From: Bolinopsis microptera
Taxonomy: Eukaryota; Ctenophora; Tentaculata; Lobata; Bolinopsidae
DNA length: 64,000 nucleotides
NCBI RefSeq assembly: GCF_026151205.1
Contig: NC_087074.1
Coordinates: 2,294,001 to 2,358,000 of the forward strand
Direction: 5' to 3'
A model generated the notes under the pieces. That model was not told the origin of the DNA and ran no database searches. It saw only the letters and a list, made by a program, of their open reading frames with translations. A program made the position numbers and the translations under genes. Shown piece after piece: positions 45,662 to 57,882 of this stretch (position 1 is the first letter of the stretch; each line of letters starts with the position of its first letter).

Positions 45662-48224
45662 CAATAGTGATTAAGATTTGAGACTACCATTAGTTTGATT
45701 ACATTTATCAAATATACTTCTGAGGCCTAAAAGAAAACAGGCATTCCTATTTAGTGAACTAAAGACTTAACAAAAGAGGTTTTTGAATTCTAACCTGATT
45801 TTATTACGCTTATTGTCATGGTTTATATATTTTAGAATAAGTGTCTCATTTAATAATAAGTGTCTTCATCATATATATTACAAGTGTCTAACCTTATAAC
45901 TGGACAATAACTATTGCTGAAATTATTTGCTTTTATTGTTTGTAATGTATTTGATATGAAAAATGAATTGTCAAACATTTTAATTTTGTATTTTTTAAAT
46001 TTTGTTTTCCTAATTGTAAAAAACCAAAAAATCGTGTGTTTTTATGTACGGTTTTTATGTTTTAAATGTTTAAATGTTCATGTTTATAAACATTGAAAAC
46101 GAATTGATTTAGGCTTTACTTCGACGTGTCAAGTACACAATTATCATACTTTAATATTTTAAAGCTTTTTTACAACATATTGCTTGTCTCACATTGTAGG
46201 CCCACCGCGCATGTGTGCCCAGCCATATCGTGGCTTTCGCCCGCGCCCCGATAAATGAAATGAAAGCAAGCGCAATGGCTTTGAATAAAGCAATCGTTAA
46301 TCCCTCTCCACAAAAAAGGTTGTTCACATGATATTTGTGATCCTAATTCGTGGTCAAACGTCGCCAAAAGCAATTAACCTCATGACACGGTTGCTTTTGT
46401 CCAATTGCATAAACTATAATATGAATGAAATTTCTGCATTATGTAAAACGTTGTTATACATTGTATGACCCGCCGCGCACGAGTGTGCGGCTCCCCTTGT
46501 ATCGTACAAACGACTAAGTGAAACGACAATGGGGGTCACGCTGTGATACAACGTAAGTCAAGCGCTGCATACGAATATATTTAATTTAATTATGCATAAT
46601 GACTTACAAAATACAGCGATTTCATGCTCTTACTTGGATCAGATTGTTGGGAGAAATAAAATGTTGTTTCTAAGGATTGTAATGGTACAAAGGTATTGTA
46701 ATGGTCTATAAAGCCCCTGATATTCGCCAAAGATGGTTCCTCTATATATTGTATATAGTCAATCGTAGGAGATTGTTTTAAAGTTTTAATCTCCTTAAAT
46801 TATTTGGGTCAAGCGCGGTGCCGCGCCTAAGCACAAAGCAGCTAGCAGCAAAAGAGGTTTAAATGAATTCTTTTAACATAATCTGTTCTGCCAATCAGTT
46901 CTGACTGTTGATATTATTTAAATTTGATAAAATTTGTTTTTGATGTAAAGTTTTTAATATGACATGATATCATTATTCATTGTAATGGCAATAAAATTTA
47001 AATTTTGTTTTACTTAAAATTTTGTTTTTTTTTTATTTACTATGCTTATAATATGTAATGTATAGTATTAGGTAATGAGCCCAATTTTTACGTGGCATGC
47101 TTAGTCTACTGATGTGTATAAAACATGAGTATAGCTTATTTTAACTTACAATTTCTTGAATTACAGATACGTTAAGATACGTTAAATAAGTTAAGTTATA
47201 TAGCAATTGAATCGAATTTCAAGTGTTTCCCTAGTTAAAGCATAATTTATCAATATTTTTATTATAAAGTGAGCTGATTAGAGCTTATACTTATCAATAA
47301 AACAAGAAATTTCAATGAAACAAGAAATTTAATTTTAGCAACATTTTACAGAATAAAAAGATGTAAAACAATTCATAAAATATAATGCCCATTTGTGTGA
47401 TTTTTGTTGATGTCCGAGCTCTTATATTCATCTTTAGTTAATGGTAAACTTTCTGTGATTGGACTCGGTATTTTCGTCCCGGCCGAGTGGGACGATGCTT
47501 GCTCGCCAGTTAAGCTATACTGTAGATAACACTAATTTCTACAAACCACAGAATATTAAATATAAAATATGTGTAGAGTAATGGTGCAAATGCATAATTT
47601 GATAATTTCTCGACGCCGTCGTCGGGGTGAAAGTTATCTGAACCAACTGCATGCCCCTACGATTGCGTCACCACTGGTGAGCAAGCATTTGTTTGTTGTT
47701 TAGTTGTGTTGAAAGGGAATATTACTTGATTAATTCATCCATTCGGATTTTAATAACGATGAGCTATGATATACCGTTCATCTTAGATTATTGGATCAAT
47801 TTTATTATATGATAAGATTTTATAAACGAACTTGGTTGCAGAGGTTGGCTAGCTCTTCTATAATAAATACGACACTCCAATTTACAGAATGCTTGCTAGA
47901 GATAAAACAAAATATTATCAGACTATACATGCAGTAACTGGTGGATAAGCCTTTGGTGAAAACGGATCCGGAAAAGTCAATGCAGCACTCGGGTCCTTGG
48001 TATTGTCGTCGGTATATTGTCCATTATCTACGTTCTGCTTTCATAGTTTAAACAATAGTGAGTTCTAAATATACAACTTTAAACCGATTAAGTATGAATG
48101 AATGAAATACCTGACAATCCGTACTCCTATAATTCAAAAGCATGAGTAACTCGTAGTGATGTATGATTTCTAGAAACTTTAAATTAAATTTGGCGTTCAC
48201 AGGTCCTCGTAGTTTCTCTCCATT
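45662..48224. other. Gene-free AT-rich stretch
   Basis: No gene is supported. Open frames near 45914 and 46170 lack domains and splice context. Confidence 0.45.
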
Positions 48225-48994
48225 TTTAGAAATTAACCCTTATTAAGGGGGCCGGGGGGGTCTTCATCAAAATTCTCTCGAAATTTACCTTTGTAGCTGT
48301 TTCTGATGAAGGGGAGTGATATCTATCAGCTGTTTTTGGTCCCGTTTCTTTTTTTTTGGTTCCCCCAAATTATTGCCGGTCAAAGGTCAATTTTAAGATA
48401 GGCCTTAGAAATTTTTTTATTCGATTTCGAAAATCTTGGACCTCGTATTTTGACGATTTTTTCAGGTCCAAGATTTCCAAAATTGAATAAAAAAATTTCT
48501 AAGGCCTATCTCAAAATTCTGGCTTGACAATCTCTTCTAAATGGTCCTTAGAACATATCCTGAAAGTGTCAGGGTGATTGCTCAAAAAATGTAGGAGAAG
48601 ATAGATTTTTAGACTCGATTTTCAGGGCGCGATTGAAAATCGCTCGCGCAATACAATTACACATGAGCGCTGACCTTTGACCGGCAATAATTTCGGCTAG
48701 GAACAATATTTTTCCATGGGACCAAAAACAGCTGATAGATATCACTCCCCTTCATCAGAAACAACTACAAAGTCAATTTCGAGAGAATTTTGATGGAGAC
48801 CCCCCCCCCCCCCCCCCCCGGCCCCCTTAACTCCGCACCACACCTGCCTATTATATTTGAAAACATGCATTACATTGTCGTATGAAAGTAAACAAACAGA
48901 CCGCAATGAGTGGCTCCCCCCCCCCCCTAATAAGCTTACAGTATTGCTTGCAACTAACCTAATTATGACTTATGTACCAACGACTACCAACGCC
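48225..48994 (-). mobile_element. Helitron-like fragment split by a TTAA-flanked element
   Basis: Sequence on both sides of 48247-48826 matches the interior of the Helitron-like copies (GGTGTGGTGCGGAGTTAATA and GACCGCAATGAGTGGCTCC blocks near 29810-29925), read on the minus strand. Confidence 0.6.
48247..48826. mobile_element. TTAA-flanked inverted-repeat element nested in a Helitron-like copy
   Basis: TTAA stands at 48243-48246 and 48827-48830, while the homologous Helitron-like sequence near 29898 has a single uninterrupted site. Arms of about 120 bp begin GGGGGCCGGGGGGG and continue with ATCAAAATTCTCTCGAAATT and GATATCTATCAGCTG blocks. A second inverted pair (AGGCCTTAGAAATTTTTTTA) lies inside. 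TTAA targeting is typical of piggyBac-type elements, though the G-rich tip is not their usual end. Confidence 0.75.
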
Positions 48995-49864
48995 TTAGTG
49001 TAACCCGTGCCTACGGCCGGGACTTCACTATCGCAGTTGAATAGGTGGTATACACCCGCCTATTATATTTGAAAACACTCATAAAATTGTCGTATGAAAG
49101 TATGAACTCTCTCTACAGTAAAACAAAGTATTTTATTTATTAGCAGTGCAATCAATTCATATGATATAATTATAAGGATATAATAGTACGTATGTCACAC
49201 CTATTTAACTGTTACGTTTGAGTAGTCGTGCCATGGCTAAATCTAACCAAGACCAGTTGTGTCGATTAACATTTAATAGGTGAGTCTAAGTGACACAAAT
49301 GGAAAATTTTAAGAAAAGACGGATCAAAACACAGATCCAAGGACAAGGAGACCCCACTGCAGGACCATACATGCTATCGGCTTGTGCATGGCCCAAAAGA
49401 TTCCTGTTGTCCAGGAAACTGTACGTAGCTGGTCAACTAGTTTTGAATTCAGACTAGGCTTGATGAGTTCTGGGGTTTCTAGAAGTAAGAGTCCAAACAG
49501 ACCGTAATCAGTGCCCTCCACCCCTAATAAGCTTATAGTATTAGATGACAGTGAATATCGAGGCTAACTTAATTATGAGTTATGTACCCTCGCTGCCTAT
49601 GCAGTAATGGGAGAGAGAGCGAGGAGGGAGAAAAAGAGAGCCATTTTATGTCACATTTGTGGTACAAAACCATCAATTAAACCACTTACCACCGACCGAT
49701 TTAAAAACCTTTTTCATTTGGCTTTGTAAGAGTTTTCTCGGCACTATACCAAAAAACCAGTCCTGTAACTCTTACCGTTTTCTTGATTAAGCTGCTCGGA
49801 AATTACATGCGCACAGACAGACAGACAGACAGACACACACACATTCTGAGATTATTGTTTAAGA
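48995..49864 (-). mobile_element. Helitron-like nonautonomous element, copy 4 with extra internal segment
   Basis: On the minus strand it starts TCTTAAACAATAATCTCAG after an A, contains (CTGT)n, and ends with CCCGGCCGTAGGCACGGGTT and then CTAA. About 370 bases (49123-49490) are absent from the other copies. They contain a short frame (ending VLGSV on the minus strand) with no recognised domain, so sequence capture is possible. Confidence 0.7.
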
Positions 49865-50093
49865 TTGTAACACTCCTTGTTCAGAAAACATCTTAAATCA
49901 AATTTTAGATTGGGACCCCTGGCCCCCAGCACCTTTACAAGTAGTATTTATGAATTCTTCAAATTCATTATAAGTACATTATTCAAATATTATTCAAATT
50001 CATTATAAGTACTTAAAAGTTATTTTTTAGACTATGATTATGTAAAAAGAATGTGATTCACACTTATGAGTCTAAAAGAGGTGACATCAAATA

Positions 50094-52152
50094 ATGTCTG
50101 AGACACAAAGCATGCCGAAGATGTCTGTGCTAAGTGGAAGAATGTCCCACTTGTGCACTGTCATAGGATCCCACATGTTCATGGTTGGAGGATATCACAA
50201 AGGGGAAGGAGAGGAGCGTTTCAAAGACAGGGACATCTCCGTTCACTTGTCTGATATCAACATTTACTCTATCAGAGATGTATAAATATTTTATAGAATA
50301 TTATTTTTTTAAAGTAACGCTATGAATCTGTTATTAAGCTCAGTAAACTTCAAGATAAAACATAAATTTGAGCTGAAATACTATGGGCTATGATTTAAAA
50401 TTATCTTTTTCTTTGTTGGCAATGTTGTGATTTAATGTCATTACTCATCACAATAACTACCAGGCTACTTGGAGGAAAGTAAAGGCAAGTGGAGATGTCC
50501 CAAACCGTGGAAGCGGAATGTGCATGGCAGGCAGCAAGAAGTGTATTTATGCTTTTGGGGGACTCATTATCAATGACTCTGGAATGTAAGTAAGGGTTTT
50601 CTAAATTAATAGGTTATCAATTGATTGAATATCAATTCAGAGTTCTACTTCAAAATTCATTTACTTTGATTAATCCAATTGCAATGGGCTTTCCTTAAGT
50701 AACATATAATTCCATCAGGCGAGAGTTTTCAAATACACTGCACGAGTTGAACACTGAGACAATGACTTGGAGACTACTGAAACCTGTGTCAGGGTCCAGT
50801 CCTCCTGGTATTACAGACAGGCCGAGCATCAGAGACAAGGCTGCTATGGTTTACTACAATGGTGCTTTGTGGGTCTTTGCTGGGTGGGGCACTAGAATCG
50901 ACAGAACGCAGCATAACAGTCGAGTTAGCAATATTTTCACTTTGAAATATAAGTTGCATATCTGATGTATTTATTGTAAGGAAATTACTGACTGAAATGC
51001 ATAACTGAATTTTCACTACTATATACTATATATTATATACAGTATATATACAGGGTGGGCCAAAAGTCAGTACCCATACGTTGGCCTTAATAGCTCCGCC
51101 GTGTTTTATATTTGAGAGCTGTTGCTTTGCAGATGGCATACTGTACTTACTGGTTCGAGGATTCCGTCGTCAAAATTTGAAAATTCGAATATTTTAGACC
51201 ACGCCCATTCAATATTAAAACACCTATATTGTTTTCTCTGAACATGCTGAACGCCTAATTTTTTCAGAGACGGTAGATTATTAAATGTTGCATATGATCT
51301 GAAAACATGAGGTAAAACGGATTAGAAATGACGAAGTTATCAAGCATTTTCTGTATCTCGTTAACAATATTGACTGGGTGATTATGTGACACCGTGACAC
51401 GACACCTTAATTGGGCACCCTTAACAATTCCCATAATGTTTAACGGGGTAGTTAACGGGGGCACCTTATCACGTGATTAGGTAAACCAATCACCTGATCA
51501 CACGTAATGAATAAACTCGTTATGCTTCATATCTCGGTCATCTGAGAAGCTACAGTTCTAATTCTTTCAGGACAAACGTAATTCGAATGGCCAAACACAA
51601 TTCAATAACATTTAGCTTGATCCGACTATCCAAACTATCAAATGAATGTGAAAATGAACCTCCATTTGAAAAAAATGAACGCGAATATTTTTCGAGTTGA
51701 CAAATTCCTCGAACCAGTGGTGGTACTAAGTCATACCAGAAAGAAGTATTTAAATTGGGCACTCAGTGACTGAGCTATAAAGGCCAACGTATGGGTACTG
51801 ACTTTTGGCCCACCCTGTAGTAATGAAAATTCAGTTAAGCATTTCAGTGACTATATATATAATATATAGTCTTCTTAAAATACAGAGTGTTCTTATTGTT
51901 GGAACTTTCATTACTAATATGGTAATGTGGATCACAGTTATAACTTAAGTGTATAATATATGTATGATGTCACATGTCTAATATGTTACACCCATCTCAG
52001 TTTGTTCCCGACATGTCACACGAGTTTGTAGGCTGGAATAATGAGTTGTGGAGATTTGATCTGAAGACAATGAAGTGGAACTCTCCTCAGTGTACGGGAA
52101 CTGCCCCCTCGCCACGCGCTGCTCACACCCTCACGATGTACTCTGATAACAG
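50094..52152 (+). CDS. KLHDC1/2-like Kelch-repeat protein, N-terminal half (4 exons, incomplete)
   Basis: Four exons join with GT/AG borders and matching phases: 50094-50279, 50464-50585, 50719-50923 and 52001-52152. The exon-3 donor (GTTAGC) is the least certain. They give about 221 residues with Kelch motifs: GRMSHLCTVIGSHMFMVGGY, then ATWRKVKASGDVPNRGSG...KCIYAFGGL, then TWRLLKPVSGSSPPG...YYNGALWVFAGWG, then GWNNELWRFDLKTMKWNSP and GTAPSPRAAHTLTMY. GWNN followed by PSPRAAH is characteristic of KLHDC1/KLHDC2, substrate receptors of CUL2 ubiquitin ligases that read C-terminal degrons. The C-terminal blades are not found: exon 4 ends directly in a 1.8-kb minisatellite built from its own splice donor. 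Intron 3 contains a TA-flanked MITE. The gene may continue beyond the window or be broken. Confidence 0.82.
50988..51856. repeat. Outer inverted repeat around the Kelch-intron MITE
   Basis: ACTGAAATGCATAACTGAAT (near 50992) is matched in inverse orientation by ATTCAGTTAAGCATTTCAGT (near 51830). The mariner-type MITE lies between, so it appears to have inserted into the loop of an older small palindromic element. Confidence 0.7.
51051..51817. mobile_element. Mariner-type MITE in Kelch intron 3
   Basis: Perfect inverted ends of about 38 bp start CAGGGTGGGCCAAAAGTCAG, and TA is duplicated at 51049-51050 and 51818-51819. The 767-bp interior has no transposase. Confidence 0.88.
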
Positions 52153-53936
52153 GTAATCACACTCTCACGATGTACTCTGATAACAGGTAATCACACTATC
52201 AATATGTACTCTGATAACAGGTAATCACACCCTCACGATGTACTCTGATAACAGGTAATCACACTCTCACGATGTACTCTGATAACAGGTAATCACACTA
52301 TCAATATGTACTCTGATAACAGGTAATCACACTCTCAATATGTATTCTGATAACAGGTAATCACACTCTCAATATGTACTCTGATAACAGGTAATCACAC
52401 TCTCAATATGTATTCTGATAACAGGTAATCACACTCTCAATATTAATTCTGAGAACAGGTAATCACACTCTCAATATGTACTCTGATAACAGGTAATCAC
52501 ACTATCAATATACATACTCTGATAACAGGTAATCACACTCTCAATATGTACTCTGATAACAGGTAATCTCACTATCAATATGTACTCTGATAACAGGTAA
52601 TCACACTATCAATATGTACTCTGATAACAGGTTATCACACTCTCAATATGTACTCTGATAAAAGGTAATCACACTCTCAATATATATTCTGATAACAGGT
52701 AATCACACTCTAAATATGTACTCTGATAACAGGTAATCACACTATCAATATACATACTCTGATAACAGGTAATCACACTCTCAATATGTACTCTGATAAC
52801 AGGTAATCTCACTATCAATATGTACTCTGATAAAAGGTAATCACACTCTCAATATATATTCTGATAACAGGTAATCACACTCTAAATATGTACTCTGATA
52901 ACAGGTAATCACACTATCAATATACATACTCTGATAACAGGTAATCACACTCTCAATATGTACTCTGATAACAGGTAATCTCACTATCAATATGTACTCT
53001 GATAACAGGTAATCACACTATCAATATGTACTCTGATAACAGGTTATCACACTCTCAATATGAACTCTGTTAACAGGTAATCACACTCTCAATATGTACT
53101 CTGATAACAGGTAAACACACTCTCAATATGTACTCTGATAACAGGTAATCACACTCTCAATATGTACTCTGTTAACAGGTAATCACACTCTCAATGTGTA
53201 CTCTGATAACAGGTTATCACACTCTCAATATGAACTCTGTTAACAGGTCATCACACTCTCAATATGTACTCTGTTAACAGGTAATCACACTCTCAATATG
53301 TACTCTGATAACAGGTAATCACACTATCAATATGTACTCTGATAACAGGTAATCACACTCTCAATATGAATTCTGATAACAGGTAATCACACTCTCAATA
53401 TGTACTCTGATAACAGGTAATCTCACTCTCAATATGTACTCTGATAACAGGTAATCACACTATCAATATGTATTCTGATAACAGGTAATCTCACTATCAA
53501 TATGTACTCTGATAACAGGTAATCACACTATCAATATGTACTCTGATAACAGGTAATCTCACTATCAATATGTACTCTGATAACAGGTAATCACACTATC
53601 AATATGTACTCTGATAACAGGTAATCTCACTATCAATATGTACTCTGATAACAGGTAATCTCACTATCAATATGTACTCTGATAACAGGTAATCACACTA
53701 TCAATATGTACTCTGATAACAGGTAATCTCACTATCAATATGTACTCTGATAACAGGTAATCACACTATCAATATGTACTCTGATAACAGGTAATCACAC
53801 TATCAATATGTACTCTGATAACAGGTAATCACACTCTCAATATGTATTCTGATAACAGGTAATCACACTATCAATTATATGTACTCTGATAACAGGTTAT
53901 CACACTCTCAATATGTACTCTGATAACAGGGTAATC
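52125..53936. repeat. 34-bp minisatellite (about 53 units) of the Kelch exon-4/intron-4 junction
   Basis: The unit TCACACTCTCAATATGTA plus CTCTGATAACAGGTAA contains the last coding bases of exon 4 (TCTGATAACAG) and the donor GTAATC. Unit 1 is coding sequence; about 52 more follow in what should be intron 4, most retaining CAG|GTAATC. Because 34 is not a multiple of three and TAA follows the junction in frame, read-through would stop at once. Common variants are TATC for TCTC, GTTATC, and AACTCTGTTAAC. Confidence 0.95.
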
Positions 53937-54261
53937 CCTCTCTCCAAAATCCACGTTTTTCTGCAAAAAACGACCATTCGTAACCTTTCACTATCGTCTT
54001 TTTACAAAAGAGTGCGAATGGAAAAAATTAAGACTATACAATATAATACTAGATACATAATACATATTGTACACATTCTCAAGGTAGATTAGTCCTTAAA
54101 AACAGGTTGTCTGTGCGGTTAGCTCAGTATGGCAATGTGTTATTTACTACTACAACTACTACACTGCAGCACTACTTAATATCTACTAGTGTCTCATTGT
54201 GTAGACGTCATCTTTCCAACTATGTAGTAAACGGTACACATTGTCATATGTATCAGTTAAT
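53937..54261. other. Spacer between minisatellites
   Basis: Contains a dispersed repeat segment (AATCCACGTTTTTCTGCA, 53945-54025) also seen near 32068. No Kelch exon is recognised. Confidence 0.45.
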
Positions 54262-55060
54262 GTTTCCTGAGTTACGTAACCATGTGAAACTGTTGCACTC
54301 AGGCAATGTTTCCTGAGTTACGTAACCATGTGAAACTGTTGCACTCAGGCAATGTTTCCTGAGTTACGTAACCATGTGAAACTGTTGCACTCAGGCAATG
54401 TTTCCTGAGTTACGTAACCATGTGAAACTGTTGCACTCAGGCAATGTTTCCTGAGTTACGTAACCATGTGAAACTGTTGCACTCAGGCAATGTTTTCTGA
54501 GTTACGTAACCATGTGAAACTGTTGCACTCAGGCAATGTTTCCTGAGTTACGTAACCATGTGAAACTGTTGCACTCAGGCAATGTTTCCTGAGTTACGTA
54601 ACCATGTGAAACTGTTGCACTCAGGCAATGTTTCCTGAGTTACGTAACCATGTGAAACTGTTGCACTCAGGCAATGTTTTCTGAATTAAGTAACCATGTG
54701 AAACTGTTGCACTCAGGCAATGTTTCCTGAGTTACGTAACCATGTGAAACTGTTGCACTCAGGCAATGTTTCCTGAGTTACGTAACCATGTGAAACTGTT
54801 GCACTCAGGCAATGTTTTCTGAGTTACGTAACCATGTGAAACTGTTGCACTCAGGCAATGTTTCCTGAGTTACGTAACCATGTGAAACTGTTGCACTCAG
54901 GCAATGTTTCCTGAGTTACGTAACCATGTGAAACTGTTGCACTCAGGCAATGTTTCCTGAGTTACGTAACCATGTGAAACTGTTGCACTCAGGCAATGTT
55001 TTCTGAATTAAGTAACCATGTGAAACTGTTGCACTCAGGCAATGTTTCCTGAGTTACGTA
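54262..55060. repeat. 46-bp minisatellite, about 17 units
   Basis: The unit AATGTTTCCTGAGTTACGTA followed by ACCATGTGAAACTGTTGCAC and TCAGGC is repeated with very few variants (TTTTCTGAATTAAG twice). Confidence 0.95.
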
Positions 55061-55262
55061 GCTACACTCTACACCTGTATACCTGTAGCTACACTCTACA
55101 CCTGTATACCTGTAGCTACACTCTACACCTGTATACCTGTAGCTACACTCTACACCTGTATACCTGTAGCTACACTCTACACCTGTATACCTGTAGCTAC
55201 ACTCTACACCTGTATACCTGTAGCTACACTCTACACCTGTATACCTGTAGCTACACTCTACA
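55061..55262. repeat. 27-bp minisatellite, about 7.5 units
   Basis: GCTACACTCTACACCTGTAT plus ACCTGTA repeats almost perfectly. The period is a multiple of three, so long repeat-only frames appear on both strands; they are artefacts. Confidence 0.95.
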
Positions 55263-55754
55263 GGTACTGTAACGCTAACTAAGTAACCATAGTAACACTG
55301 CAGGTATACTACAGGTGGAAGTAGGCTGCTCCCCACTAAGCACACTAGCTTCCTGATTTATTGCTACAACTAAATAATATTATACACACTTAACCGTACA
55401 GAAATAGCTCAGGTCAAATGCCGCTATTATATTAGCAGTGCAACTCAGTGTTTGCACTGCCGTGACAGGAATAGAACAACAGCGTGTTCTATAAATACCA
55501 GACAGTTTGCATTTTACTAGAGACAGTTCTAGAATAACACCTGACTAACTGATAACAACATGATTTGAGTTTAAACTGGTCTGTAATGTATAACAACAAC
55601 TTATTGAGTAACTATAGTAACACTACTTATTAAGTAACCATAGTAACACTACTTATTAGTAGTAATCTAACATTAAATGCTCGAGACTAAGTTCATTTCA
55701 ACAAAGTCATTTACGTAGAGGAAGGCTCCTAGCCCAAAGGGGGTGTTGTTATCA
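55263..55754. other. Spacer between minisatellites
   Basis: Contains two or three copies of TAAGTAACCATAGTAACACT near 55280 and 55605-55660. No gene is seen. Confidence 0.45.
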
Positions 55755-56170
55755 GGACTGTCGCAGGACTGTCGCAGGACTGTCGCAGGACTGTCGCAGG
55801 ACTGTCGCAGGACTGTCGCAGGACTGTCGCAGGACTGTCGCAGGACTGTCGCAGGACTGTCGCAGGACTGTCGCAGGACTGTCGCAGGACTGTCGTAGGA
55901 CTGTTGCAGGACTGTCGCAGGACTGTCGCAGGACTGTCGCAGGACTGTCGCAGGACTGTCGCAGGACTGTCGCAGGACTGTCGCAGGACTGTCGCAGGAC
56001 TGTCGCAGGACTGTCGCAGGACTGTCGCAGGACTGTCGCAGGACTGTCGTAGGACTGTTGCAGGACTGTCGCAGGACTGTCGCAGGACTGTCGCAGGACT
56101 GTTGCAGGACTGTCGCAGGACTGTTGCAGTATTGTCGCAGGACTGTTGCAGGACTGTCGCAGGACTGTCG
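55755..56170. repeat. 11-bp minisatellite AGGACTGTCGC, about 38 units
   Basis: Nearly perfect, with a few TCGT and TTGC variants toward its right end. Confidence 0.97.
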
Positions 56171-56495
56171 ACCTACAATATGTCAGTATAATGTACAATG
56201 TACATATAAATTTAATATTTCTCCGTGATCGTATCGGCACACAATGAGTTGACACATCACATGTTAAATTGTACCGGATACTTTAACAATAAACCGTGTA
56301 TCTTGATACTTATCGCACAGTTATATCATTATCTCACTATTATACATTGTAGTGTACAATTTACAGTGGGACGTACATTTATATTAGGTTATTAGTCAAA
56401 TTCTTTACGTCAGGTTTTGTTATATTATGATAACTAAATTAATAGACCTGGTTGCTGGTGGAGAGGTTTTTACTTTGAAGTAGGACACTCAGTAG
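56171..56495. other. Spacer between minisatellites
   Basis: AT-rich, and no gene is seen. Confidence 0.4.
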
Positions 56496-57545
56496 GACAC
56501 CCCCCGCCCCCCCCCCCCCCCTTAGTCCTGGACCCCCCTCACTAGTCCTGGACCCCCCTCACTAGTCCTGGACCCCCTCACTAGTCCTGGACCCCCTCAC
56601 TAGTCCTGGACCCCCTCACTAGTCCTGGACCCCCCCCCCTCACTTGTCCTAGACCCCCTCACTAGTCCTTGACCCCCCTCACTAGTCCTGGACCCCCCCT
56701 CACTAGTCCTGGACCCCCTCACTAGTCCTGGACCCCCCCTCACTAGTCCTGGACCCCCCTCACTAGTCCTGGACCCCCCCCTCACTTGTCCTAGACCCCC
56801 TCACTAGTCCTTGACCCCCCTCACTAGTCCTTGACCCCCCTCACTAGTCCTGGACCCCCCCTCACTAGTCCTGGACCCCCTCACTAGTCCTGGACCCCCC
56901 CTCACTAGTCCTTGACCCCCCTCACTAGTCCTGGACCCCCCCTCACTAGTCCTTGACCCCCCTCACTAGTCCTTGACCCCCCTCACTAGTCCTTGACCCC
57001 CCTCACTAGTCCTGGACCCCCCCTCACTAGTCCTTGACCCCCCTCACTAGTCCTGGACCCCCCCTCACTAGTCCTGGACCCCCTCACTAGTCCTGGACCC
57101 CCCCCTCACTAGTCCTGGACCCCCCTCACTAGTCCTGGACCCCCCCTCACTAGTCCTGGACCCCCTCACTAGTCCTGGACCCCCCCTCACTAGTCCTGGA
57201 CCCCCCTCACTAGTCCTTGACCCCCCTCACTAGTCCTTGACCCCCCTCACTAGTCCTGGACCCCCTCACTAGTCCTGGACCCCCCCTCACTAGTCCTGGA
57301 CCCCCCTCACTAGTCCTTGACCCCCCTCACTAGTCCTGGACCCCCTCACTAGTCCTGGACCCCCCCTCACTAGTCCTGGACCCCCCTCACTAGTCCTTGA
57401 CCCCCCTCACTAGTCCTGGACCCCCTCACTAGTCCTGGACCCCCCCTCACTAGTCCTGGACCCCCCTCACTAGTCCTGGACCCCCCCCACTAGTCCTGGA
57501 ACCCACCCCCTCACTGCACTAGTCCTGAACCCCCACTAGTCCTGG
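56496..57545. repeat. 19-22-bp C-rich minisatellite, about 50 units
   Basis: CCCCCTCACTAGTCCTGGA and the variant with CCTTGA recur. Unit length varies through the C-run. Higher-order patterns of the GGA and TGA variants are visible. Confidence 0.95.
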
Positions 57546-57882
57546 AAAAGCTCCACTGGAAATCATATCAAATATTAAGGAGCTGATGCAATATCAACTA
57601 CTAAGGAGATGATATCAACTACTAAGAAGATATCTACTGTAACTAAATTAATTTTAATGTTGAAGTAGTATACGTAATGATTATTTTTTTCAACAGTTCT
57701 TTACATATTATATACTTTTGAAATCGGATAATATACCATGTTATCTTTTATACCATATTCAAACTGCTGTATGTATATTATGATAATACAAATTGAAACG
57801 ACCGGTTGAGTCAGACAAAACCATGATATCATCAGCAGACGAAACCACCCACAATTATGTATATGATAATATATATATAATA
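57546..57882. other. Gene-free spacer
   Basis: A few imperfect repeats of AAGGAGATGATATCAACTAC occur near 57575-57640. Otherwise nothing is recognised. Confidence 0.4.

Noticed and set aside
54989..55345. Tandem-repeat protein (CSYRYTGVE repeats)
   Set aside because: The 27-bp period is a multiple of three, so frames stay open by default on both strands; no start context or flanking domain.
55752..56255. Repeat proteins over the 11-bp array
   Set aside because: Frames exist on both strands of a near-perfect minisatellite and are produced by the repeat itself.
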